Positions 1-5,969 of a stretch of 5,972 nt of DNA are shown here, one piece after another. Under the pieces are notes generated by a model, which was not told where the DNA came from, ran no database searches, and worked only from the letters and a program-made list of their open reading frames with translations. Position numbers and translations under genes: made by a program. This DNA comes from Candidatus Izemoplasma sp. (GTDB lineage: Bacteria > Bacillota_I > Bacilli_A > Izemoplasmatales > Izemoplasmataceae): contig JAOZSP010000060.1 of the NCBI GenBank assembly GCA_029939615.1, positions 1,238 to 7,209 on the forward strand. Direction: 5' to 3'. Position 1 is the stretch's first letter; each line of letters begins with the position of its first letter.

Positions 1-21
1 ATGTTTAAAAGGATTATGTAA
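1..21 (+). CDS. mutL: 3' end of DNA mismatch repair protein MutL (partial)
   Basis: Only six sense codons and the stop lie in the window. Read in frame 1 they give MFKRIM and then TAA. From memory, Gram-positive MutL proteins end in a very similar tail (…KMFKRVM), and mutL directly upstream of miaA is the usual order in many Bacillota. MutL is the endonuclease/ATPase partner of MutS in mismatch repair, and its extreme C-terminus belongs to the dimerisation/endonuclease domain. The TAA shares its last A with the miaA ATG (TAATG), which suggests translational coupling. The ATG at position 1 is probably an internal Met and not a start. The call rests on six residues plus gene order, so it is plausible but not proven. 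Confidence 0.6.
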   Translation: MFKRIM

Positions 22-911
22 TGATAATTGTTATTGTTGGTCCAACGGGAATTGGAAAAACAAACCTTTCAATCGCCTTAGCTAAACATTATAATACCGA
101 AATAATTAGTGGTGACAGTGTTCAAGTATACAAAGAACTAAATATCGGAAGTGCAAAAGCTTCAGCCTTAGAAATGGATGGTATAACACATCATCTAATT
201 GATATATTAGAACCAACTGAAGATTTTAGTGTAGCTTTATTTCAAAAGTTAGTTCGAAACAAGATAACTGATTTTAAGACAAGAGGTATAACACCAATTA
301 TTGTAGGTGGGACCGGTTTATATATTAAAAGTGTGTTATATGATTATAACTTTGAAAACACTAAGAGAGATGATAAATTAGGAGATTTATATAGTGATTT
401 ATCAAATCAAGAATTACATCAAGTCCTTCAAGAAAAAGATGTAGAATCAGCCTATAGTATTCACCCTAATAACCGTAAAAGAGTATTACAAGCAATAAGT
501 AGAAGTGCTTTAAATAAAGTATCTAATAATAAAAATAAAGATGAAAAATTATATGATTTTGTTATTATAGGATTAACTTTAGAAAGAGAAAAACTATATG
601 AAATAATAAATAATAGAGTAGATAGAATGATAGAAGAAGGGCTGCTTGCAGAAGTTAAGCAATTGTATGATAAGGGAATAAGAAGTAATTGTGTTTCAGC
701 AATAGGGTATAAAGAACTGTATAAATATTTTGATGGTGAATATGCACTTATTGAAGGAATCGCTAAAATAAAACAACATTCCAGAAATTTAGCAAAAAAA
801 CAATTAACTTTCTTTAATAATCAATTTGATATAACATGGATTAATTCTGACTTAAATGACTTTAATAATACAATTAACAATGCAATACAAATAATAGAAG
901 ATAAGAGGTAG
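21..911 (+). CDS. miaA: tRNA dimethylallyltransferase MiaA
   Basis: MiaA transfers a dimethylallyl group from dimethylallyl diphosphate to N6 of A37 in tRNAs reading UNN codons (i6A37), in the cytoplasm. The 296-residue length is normal for the family. Visible motifs are the P-loop GPTGIGKT (7-14), the DSxQxY segment with Asp32 that contacts the target adenine region (GDSVQVYKELNIGSAK, 31-46), HHLIDILEP (57-65), GGTGLYI (96-102) with the catalytic-region Thr98, HPNNRKRVLQA (148-158), RVDRMIEEGLLAEVKQL (199-215), AIGYKEL (227-233) and the C-terminal SRNLAKKQLTFF (254-265). The start at 21 puts the P-loop at the usual distance from the N-terminus and has AAAGG at 8-12, 8 bases upstream. It overlaps the putative mutL stop by one base and is followed four bases later by the acyltransferase gene, so it is probably cotranscribed with both. 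No key motif is missing. Confidence 0.97.
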   Translation: MIIVIVGPTGIGKTNLSIALAKHYNTEIISGDSVQVYKELNIGSAKASALEMDGITHHLIDILEPTEDFSVALFQKLVRNKITDFKTRGITPIIVGGTGLYIKSVLYDYNFENTKRDDKLGDLYSDLSNQELHQVLQEKDVESAYSIHPNNRKRVLQAISRSALNKVSNNKNKDEKLYDFVIIGLTLEREKLYEIINNRVDRMIEEGLLAEVKQLYDKGIRSNCVSAIGYKELYKYFDGEYALIEGIAKIKQHSRNLAKKQLTFFNNQFDITWINSDLNDFNNTINNAIQIIEDKR

Positions 912-915
912 CTTA

Positions 916-2076
916 ATGAAAAAAACATTCCCAGATAGATTTAGTGATATCGTAATCTTTTTTATTAGACCAATCGTAACACTATTAATGCAAAGGGAAA
1001 TGAAGGTAGTTCATGAGGGACCAGTTATAAAAAGAAATCACGAGCCGTTTGTTTTGATTTCTAATCATTTTAATACATGGGATAGTTTTGTCGTAATGGC
1101 AAATGTAAAAAAGAATATTCGTTTTGTTGCAACAGAAGTAGCATTTCTTGACTTTTCTAAAAAAATAGGAATGACACATTTAGCAAGAGCTATAAAAAAA
1201 CGTGTTGGTAAACACGATTACTTAGCAACTAAAAGAATTTTTAAATCACTTCAACAAGGATACGCAGTAGGATTGTTCCCAGAGGGAGATAATACATTCT
1301 ATGGAGAAACACTAGATATTTATAAATCAACGGGTAAATTACTAAAAAAAGCCAATGTAGATGTAATGCTTATTAAACAACGTGGGGGATATGTATCACA
1401 ACCTCGTTGGGCTGATTTTTTCGCAAAAAAAGGAACAGTTCATACCAAAACATCAATGTTAATAAAAAAAGAAGAATTACAAGATCTATCTGTTGAAGAG
1501 ATAAACAATATTGTTAAAAAAGCTATTTATAATAACGATTATGATTTCCAAAGAGAATTAATGTTTAACTTTAATCGTAAAAAACGTGCTGAAGGTATTG
1601 AGCGACTTATTTATTACTGTAATAAATGTGGTAGTATTTTAAGTGTTTATGGCGAAGAACATGATATAAAATGTCATAAATGTGGTACTATTGGGACTAT
1701 CAATGAATTTGAGTTTATCGAAGGAAATGAATTTGATAACCTAGTAGAATACAATCATCTTCAATATAAAAACATTGAAAAAGCAATTAACACCGAGTTT
1801 AGTTTTGATGTTACTTTAAATACAGTAGATACAAAAAAATTAAAAAATAAATCATTCGGAACATATAAATTAACTTATAAAGATAAGCAATTATCACTAA
1901 GTAACGGAAAGGTAGAATTAACTTTTGAATTAAGTAAAATGAAATATCCAGTAAACACAATGCGTCATAGTTTTAGTTTTGATTATGATGGAATAACTTA
2001 TAATTTTACTGATATTAGACATCAATTCGTTTTATACGAAATGTGTCGATACTTAAACGGAAGTTACAAGGACTAA
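916..2076 (+). CDS. PlsC-type lysophospholipid acyltransferase with C-terminal zinc ribbon
   Basis: The N-terminal ~200 residues carry the glycerolipid acyltransferase signatures: motif I HFNTWD (His51-x4-Asp56, the catalytic pair) and FPEGDNTFYGE (121-131, the FPEG motif that binds the phosphate). A hydrophobic segment lies at about 11-24. Such enzymes acylate lysophosphatidic acid or related lysolipids at the membrane, but the substrate here is not fixed by sequence. Residues 235-256 form a zinc ribbon, CxxC…CxxC (Cys235, 238, 253, 256). After it comes a ~120-residue beta-rich tail with no motif I recognise. At 386 residues it is much longer than a plain PlsC (~200-250), so it belongs to an extended subfamily. 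The start has AAGAGG at 903-908, 7 bases upstream, and lies 4 bases after miaA. I left the symbol blank because true PlsC function is not assured. Confidence 0.88.
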   Translation: MKKTFPDRFSDIVIFFIRPIVTLLMQREMKVVHEGPVIKRNHEPFVLISNHFNTWDSFVVMANVKKNIRFVATEVAFLDFSKKIGMTHLARAIKKRVGKHDYLATKRIFKSLQQGYAVGLFPEGDNTFYGETLDIYKSTGKLLKKANVDVMLIKQRGGYVSQPRWADFFAKKGTVHTKTSMLIKKEELQDLSVEEINNIVKKAIYNNDYDFQRELMFNFNRKKRAEGIERLIYYCNKCGSILSVYGEEHDIKCHKCGTIGTINEFEFIEGNEFDNLVEYNHLQYKNIEKAINTEFSFDVTLNTVDTKKLKNKSFGTYKLTYKDKQLSLSNGKVELTFELSKMKYPVNTMRHSFSFDYDGITYNFTDIRHQFVLYEMCRYLNGSYKD

Positions 2077-2079
2077 AAT

Positions 2080-2265
2080 ATGAGATATAAAAATAAAATG
2101 GATATGTGGCTAAAGATATTACTTCATTTTTCAGTATTAGTATTTGCTCCAATTATTTTTACAGTCCCAGCAGATGAACGATACATTATGATAATAATTA
2201 CTGTAGTAATGGCAATAATTATATATCCTTTATTTTGGGGATATTGCGAAATTCGTGATGACTAA
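2080..2265 (+). CDS. N-terminal half of the split PH-domain protein: two-helix membrane peptide
   Basis: This 61-residue frame is likely translated as it stands. It has AAGGA at 2068-2072, 7 bases before its ATG, and starts 3 bases after the acyltransferase stop. It contains two hydrophobic helices, about residues 11-29 and 35-55, joined by a short loop with PADER (30-34), and ends in CEIRDD just after the second helix. The product would be a small membrane hairpin lacking nearly all of the cytoplasmic domain. It could be a stable membrane peptide or simply a truncated product. Nothing in it suggests a separate function, and its end matches the start of the PH fold in relatives. Confidence 0.55.
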   Translation: MRYKNKMDMWLKILLHFSVLVFAPIIFTVPADERYIMIIITVVMAIIIYPLFWGYCEIRDD

Positions 2266-2271
2266 TTATAT

Positions 2272-2490
2272 ATGAAACTTCGCGTGTTTCACTACAAAGT
2301 TAAATATGAGAAAATCAAATCAATAAGGCTATGTAAAAACTGGAAATCTTCCATGGCAATGACACATGAAAGAATTGAAATAAAGGAACATGATAAAGGC
2401 TCTGTCATGGGTACTTCTTATATAGGACCTGAAGATAGAGAAACATTTTACGAAGAACTAAAAAGACGTTGCTTTAATTTAGAAAAATAA
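2272..2490 (+). CDS. C-terminal half of the split PH-domain protein: soluble PH-like fragment
   Basis: This 72-residue frame continues the gene above in the same frame, two codons past the TAA. It has the core of the bPH_6 domain: KVKYEKIKSIRLCKNW (9-24), HERIEIKEHDKG (32-43) and a final amphipathic helix EDRETFYEELKRR (54-66). It has no signal peptide and no membrane segment. The ATG at 2272 has no Shine-Dalgarno: the 20 bases before it contain no AGG or GGA run, unlike every other gene start here. Independent translation is therefore doubtful, except by reinitiation after the nearby TAA, 6 bases away. Part of the first beta strand of the fold would also be missing. It is followed after 14 bases by the protease gene. 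Confidence 0.4.
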   Translation: MKLRVFHYKVKYEKIKSIRLCKNWKSSMAMTHERIEIKEHDKGSVMGTSYIGPEDRETFYEELKRRCFNLEK

Positions 2491-2491
2491 C

Positions 2492-2500
2492 AAGGAGGTG
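2492..2500 (+). promoter_or_regulatory. Strong ribosome binding site of the M6 protease gene
   Basis: AAGGAGGTG lies 4 bases before the ATG at 2505 and matches the anti-Shine-Dalgarno of 16S rRNA at eight or nine positions. It is stronger than the sites used by miaA, the acyltransferase and the PH gene, which suggests the secreted protease is made at a higher rate from the shared message. It fixes the start at 2505, directly before a typical lysine-rich signal peptide start (MKKH). Confidence 0.85.
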
Positions 2501-2504
2501 CTTT

Positions 2505-5435
2505 ATGAAAAAACACTTAATTATTGTAATACTTAGTATAAGCACAGTACTAGGATTTATTAACACTGTAACAGTTGATGCAAAGTCAGTTGAACCAAAT
2601 ATGCCTTTAGAACAATATACCGAAATTAACGAAGTTAGTACTTTTAATAATATTGTTATATTTATTAGATTCGCTGATGAAGGATCTTATACAGCACCAC
2701 ATGATTATAACTACTACGATAATATGTTTAATGGTGTAGATCAAGTTAGTTTAAGAGACTTCTTTTTAGAAGTATCTTATAACCAGTTAACAATTAATTC
2801 ATATTTAATAAATGATGACGATCAAATTATTTTTTATACAGATGATCAACCAAGAGCTTATTATGAACCATACGATATAGTAACAAATACAATTGGGTAT
2901 AATACAATTGAGCACGATGAAAGAGAACACGAATTGCTTAAAAAAGCAATTGATTATGTTGATGATAATGATTTACTTGATAGCAGCATCGAACTTGATC
3001 AAAATAATGATGGTGATATTGATAGTATCTCATTTTTAATAAGTGGAGAAGATAATGGTTGGATGAGTTTACTATGGCCTCATAAATGGCAAATGACTTC
3101 ATATTATAACTACGTAAGTGGCGAATATTATCCAAATGCACCAACAATTAACGGATTATATGCTTATACTTATACATTTGAACTATTAGGAGATGACACT
3201 TCATATTATAATCAAGTAGATGTATCAGTTCTTGCACATGAGACATTTCATTTAATAAGCGCTCCGGACTTATATCATTACTACCGATATGATTGGATTG
3301 AGCCAGTAGGATATTGGGGACTAATGGAAAGCCTTGGAAGTGTTCCACATCATATGCTTGGCTATATGAAAGAAGTATATGGAAACTGGATTCAATCAGT
3401 AGATGAAATATCTTCTAACGGAACTTATACACTTTATCCTTCACAAGAAAGTGGGAATAACTTGTATCGAATAGATACAGGGTATTCTAATGAATATGTA
3501 TATATAGAGTATCGTTTGCAAGAAGGATTATACGAATCAGATCTACCAAATAGCGGATTGTTAGTTTACCGTGTAGATGAAGATTACTTTGATATAGGTA
3601 ATATTGAAGGATACTACCGAAGTGATGGTTCACCAGCAAATGAAATATTCATATTTCGTCCTGGAATAACGGATGTTACTCCACCAATTGAGTTCGAAGA
3701 TATAAATAATGGCTCTATTGATGAAGATGGTAGTATTGATGATGCTACTATCTCACAAAATAATCTATATGATGAAATGGGAATAGGGACTGACATTCAA
3801 ATGTTTTATAGTGATGGATCTTTAATGGATATTAAAATCTTTAACGTTGTTGAACATGAGGGTTATATAACATTTGAAGTATCATTTGGAGACGCTTATG
3901 TTAGTCTTGTGAATGATTATGAAATTAGTCTTAGAGATAAAGTTAATTTCGTTGAAGCACCAGGAACATATTATGCAGTTACAATTGAAAACATTAATAC
4001 AGAATATGAAACATATTACACACTTGACGGTACAACTCCAACAAATAGTAGTACAGAGTATACAGGTGGAGAAATTGAAATAGATAGCACTAATAGTTAT
4101 TTACAAGTTGCTTTTTATTCTGAAGGTATCCAAGTATCTTCTTTAGAACAATATTTCAGATTTGTATCTAAATTTGAAACATCACATAGTGGATACGGGA
4201 ATGATAAGGTAGAATATTGGTATTTAAACTATGAGAAACTTACACAGTATTCAATTACCTTTAATGACCAATTTTATTTAGAGGATTTATGTGATTTTTT
4301 ATATATTAATGCAAACGATGAAGTTACATCATATACAATTGATGATTTGAAAAATGTTGAACTAGAGTACATTAACTTTGGAGTCCTTTTCAAATTAGTA
4401 ACAGATAGTTCAATCGATACTGATTATGGGTTTAAAGCAGAAATTGCAATTGAACATGTTTTTGAAGGAATAGGCTATTACATGAATAATGATTCAGAAC
4501 TGGAAATAGATGTTAATTCTGGATGGGTAGACCCAGAAATAGAGTTAGTTGGTGAAGGTAGTAATACTGCTTATTACACTGTAGAAAGTGATGTATTATT
4601 AGATACAGTAGGTGATTATTCTATTACATATAGGATATATGGTGATGATGATATTTTGATTGACACATTAGTTAGAAACGTAGCTATTAGAGATTTATCA
4701 AAACCAGTAGTAACTTTATTAGGACCAACTACTATCCATTTAGAAGTATTCGAAGATTATATTGAGTACGGTGCAACTTATTCTGATAATTACACCGTTT
4801 CAGAAGAAATGGCAATAGTAAATAACGTTAGAAATGATAATGTATCAGTATATCAAGTATATTATCAAATCACAGATAACGCTGGAAATAAAAGCGACGT
4901 TGTTATTAGATATGTATACGTTCAAGATACTACTGATCCTACAGCGGAATTAAATATCGGACTTGATACAATATACATTGGAGAAGAACATGTTGACGGT
5001 TCAGTAACTGCTTATGATAATTATTTTGACCGTACAACAATTGAAATGGAAACAGATTTAGACATAAATACTCCAGGAGAGTATTTAATGGTTTACAATG
5101 TTATAGATGCTTCAGGAAACACTATCGTTTTAAGACGTTTCATAAATGTTGTTGAAAGAGAAGATAATATTTCAATTGATTTTACATGTGAGGCATCAAT
5201 TCATACTTATAAAGTAGGAGATTTATTACATATTCCTGCATGTTCTATAAACGATGATTCAGATATAAATGTTGATACATCAAACGTTGATATGACAACC
5301 CCTGGAACATACGAAATCATCTACTCAACAGAAATAAATGAAGAAACATATGAGTATAAAACATATATATTCGTACTAGAAGAATATCAAATAGAACTAC
5401 ATTACTTTGATAATAGAAAGGAGTTATACCTATGA
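2505..5435 (+). CDS. Secreted M6-family (immune inhibitor A-like) metalloprotease with CUB-like and Ig-like tail
   Basis: This 976-residue exported zinc protease starts with a Sec signal peptide (1 to ~26, possible cleavage after VDA). The M6 catalytic domain spans about 46-465. It shows VIFIRFADE (51-59), a calcium-type loop DQNNDGDID (165-173), the zinc motif HETFHLISAPD (245-255: His245, Glu246, His249, and Asp255 as likely third ligand), a Met-turn region GYWGLM (269-274) and the GLLVYRVDED strand (351-360). The motif has Ser252 where the family usually has Gly. After it come a chitobiase-C/Fn3-associated module (~485-550, YYTLDGTTPTNSS), a CUB-like module (~555-652) and four Ig-like DUF5011-type modules (~654-730, 731-808, 809-885, 886-960). 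There is no LPxTG, lipobox or C-terminal membrane helix, so it is released or held by a partner. Its stop overlaps the lipoprotein start (ATGA). Family members degrade host or environmental proteins; the substrate here is unknown. Confidence 0.92.
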   Translation: MKKHLIIVILSISTVLGFINTVTVDAKSVEPNMPLEQYTEINEVSTFNNIVIFIRFADEGSYTAPHDYNYYDNMFNGVDQVSLRDFFLEVSYNQLTINSYLINDDDQIIFYTDDQPRAYYEPYDIVTNTIGYNTIEHDEREHELLKKAIDYVDDNDLLDSSIELDQNNDGDIDSISFLISGEDNGWMSLLWPHKWQMTSYYNYVSGEYYPNAPTINGLYAYTYTFELLGDDTSYYNQVDVSVLAHETFHLISAPDLYHYYRYDWIEPVGYWGLMESLGSVPHHMLGYMKEVYGNWIQSVDEISSNGTYTLYPSQESGNNLYRIDTGYSNEYVYIEYRLQEGLYESDLPNSGLLVYRVDEDYFDIGNIEGYYRSDGSPANEIFIFRPGITDVTPPIEFEDINNGSIDEDGSIDDATISQNNLYDEMGIGTDIQMFYSDGSLMDIKIFNVVEHEGYITFEVSFGDAYVSLVNDYEISLRDKVNFVEAPGTYYAVTIENINTEYETYYTLDGTTPTNSSTEYTGGEIEIDSTNSYLQVAFYSEGIQVSSLEQYFRFVSKFETSHSGYGNDKVEYWYLNYEKLTQYSITFNDQFYLEDLCDFLYINANDEVTSYTIDDLKNVELEYINFGVLFKLVTDSSIDTDYGFKAEIAIEHVFEGIGYYMNNDSELEIDVNSGWVDPEIELVGEGSNTAYYTVESDVLLDTVGDYSITYRIYGDDDILIDTLVRNVAIRDLSKPVVTLLGPTTIHLEVFEDYIEYGATYSDNYTVSEEMAIVNNVRNDNVSVYQVYYQITDNAGNKSDVVIRYVYVQDTTDPTAELNIGLDTIYIGEEHVDGSVTAYDNYFDRTTIEMETDLDINTPGEYLMVYNVIDASGNTIVLRRFINVVEREDNISIDFTCEASIHTYKVGDLLHIPACSINDDSDINVDTSNVDMTTPGTYEIIYSTEINEETYEYKTYIFVLEEYQIELHYFDNRKELYL
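4464..5384 (+). repeat. Four tandem Ig-like modules coded in the protease tail
   Basis: This is a protein-level repeat, not a DNA one. Four segments of about 70-78 codons each have the pattern of a conserved start (P-V-V-x-L or equivalent), a G-x-x-Y/H-x-D/E-x-G-A turn, then TPGxYxxxYxxxDxxGN and a closing strand ending VxVxD. The second and third (residues 731-808 and 809-885) match the DUF5011/Cry22-type Ig pattern best. The first and fourth are more divergent. The fourth carries a Cys pair (894, 913). DNA identity between copies is low, so the duplications are old. Confidence 0.7.
5415..5423 (+). promoter_or_regulatory. Ribosome binding site of the lipoprotein gene, inside the protease 3' end
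   Basis: AGAAAGGAG lies 8 bases before the ATG at 5432 and is within the last codons of the protease. The charged C-terminal tail of the protease (…NRKEL…) is partly a by-product of this site. With the 4-base ATGA overlap it argues for coupled translation of the two proteins. Confidence 0.8.
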
Positions 5436-5950
5436 AAAAGATAATTATAACTCTATCATTACTATTCTTGTTGTCAGCTTGTAATGTTCAAAATGAATAC
5501 AGTGTAGAACTTAACCCTGGAAAAGATGTAATATCTTTAGGAGAAGACTTTATTGATGGTGGATGTTTTCTATATTTAAACGAAGCAAAATATACAATGG
5601 AAGTTTCACTAGATAATCTTGAAATTGATGAAGTTGGTCAATACGAAATTACATATTCAAAATCAATTGATGAATACTCATATCAATGTATAAGAAATGT
5701 TAAAGTAATTGATGATGTTAGCCCAGTAGTTATACTAAACCCTGGAATTGATACAATTGCTTTAGATAGCGAACACACAGATGCAGGTATTACAGCTGTA
5801 GATAACTATTCAACAGATTTAGATGTAGTCACTACAAGTGATCTCGATGTTTCACAACTAGGGAGTTATACAATTACTTATACAGTAACAGACGAATTTG
5901 ATAATGAAACTACAATTATAAGATACATTACAGTAATTGCGTCATCATAG
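5432..5950 (+). CDS. Lipoprotein with two Ig-like (DUF5011-type) modules
   Basis: This 172-residue protein has a lipoprotein signal peptide: MKK, a hydrophobic stretch (4-14) and the lipobox LSAC with Cys17 as the lipidated residue. The mature protein is therefore tethered to the outer face of the membrane. The rest is two Ig-like modules, about 23-94 and 95-170, with no catalytic motif. The second aligns without gaps to residues 814-883 of the upstream protease, about 26 identities in 70 by my own count (shared elements include DTI, TA-DNY, SDLD/TDLD and the closing R-I-V strand). The first resembles the fourth module of the protease, for example in GxYEIxYSxxIxExxYxY, and has Cys45 and Cys86. 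The start overlaps the protease stop (ATGA) and has its own Shine-Dalgarno. A docking or anchoring partner of the protease is the natural inference. A stand-alone adhesin is the alternative. Confidence 0.88.
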   Translation: MKKIIITLSLLFLLSACNVQNEYSVELNPGKDVISLGEDFIDGGCFLYLNEAKYTMEVSLDNLEIDEVGQYEITYSKSIDEYSYQCIRNVKVIDDVSPVVILNPGIDTIALDSEHTDAGITAVDNYSTDLDVVTTSDLDVSQLGSYTITYTVTDEFDNETTIIRYITVIASS

Positions 5951-5955
5951 AGTTT

Positions 5956-5964
5956 AAAGGAGGT
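5956..5964 (+). promoter_or_regulatory. Ribosome binding site for the next gene
   Basis: AAAGGAGGT, an almost ideal Shine-Dalgarno, lies 5 bases before an ATG at 5970-5972. It sits in the 19-base gap after the lipoprotein stop. There is no room for a terminator between them, so the next gene probably belongs to the same transcript. Confidence 0.85.
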
Positions 5965-5969
5965 AATAC

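Larger units (their letters stand above)
2080..2490 (+). pseudogene. YyaB-like (bPH_6) membrane PH-domain protein, interrupted by an in-frame TAA
   Basis: The two short reading frames 2080-2265 and 2272-2490 lie in the same frame, separated only by TAA (2263-2265) and two sense codons (TTA TAT). Read through, they give one 136-position protein with the layout of the small bacterial PH family bPH_6 (former DUF1200, B. subtilis YyaB-like). That layout is a charged start with KxD, two membrane helices, then a compact beta domain with an xEIRDDxLYx…F motif, KVKYEKIKSIR, a basic/Ser linker, ERIEI, and IGPEDRETFYEELKRR at the end. The stop sits where relatives, as I remember them, have Tyr before Leu (…DGYL…), and TAT or TAC to TAA is a single base change. 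The remainder is not degraded, so the event is recent, a sequencing error, or the halves are still used. Such proteins have no firmly known role. Confidence 0.72.

Noticed and set aside
985..1179. Open frame on the minus strand inside the acyltransferase gene
   Set aside because: It lies opposite strongly motif-bearing coding sequence (HX4D region), has Cys/Phe/Tyr-rich shadow composition and no ribosome binding site.
2257..2280. Programmed readthrough or recoding of the TAA in the PH gene
   Set aside because: TAA is the least leaky stop in bacteria, the code for selenocysteine or pyrrolysine uses TGA or TAG, and I saw no convincing stem-loop after it. A mutation or sequence error is simpler.
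2440..2504. Possible promoter upstream of the protease gene
   Set aside because: The AT-rich stretch offers TTTAAT-like hexamers, but I found no -35 element at proper spacing. In a genome this AT-rich such matches arise by chance.
2938..3348. Two abutting minus-strand open frames inside the protease gene
   Set aside because: They are antisense to the conserved M6 catalytic domain, rich in His/Tyr/Gln as expected from reverse reading of Asp/Asn/Ile codons, and have no recognisable motif.
3711..3742. Short direct repeat: GGCTCTATTGATGA and GGTAGTATTGATGA, 18 bases apart (GSIDEDGSID in the protein)
   Set aside because: It has only two imperfect copies, in frame within the M6 domain. It may be a small local duplication in an acidic loop and is too weak to count as a repeat element.
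3614..3796. Minus-strand open frame inside the protease gene
   Set aside because: It is Ser/Ile/Pro-rich shadow sequence opposite the end of the M6 domain, with no start signal.
5433..5435. TGA read as Trp (Mollicutes code 4) at the end of the protease
   Set aside because: Read through, it would add only three residues before TAA. All Trp in the window is TGG and no TGA occurs inside any gene, so a standard stop fits better.
5340..5435. Cell-wall sorting signal at the protease C-terminus
   Set aside because: There is no LPxTG-like motif, hydrophobic helix or basic tail. The protein ends in a short polar stretch after the last Ig module.
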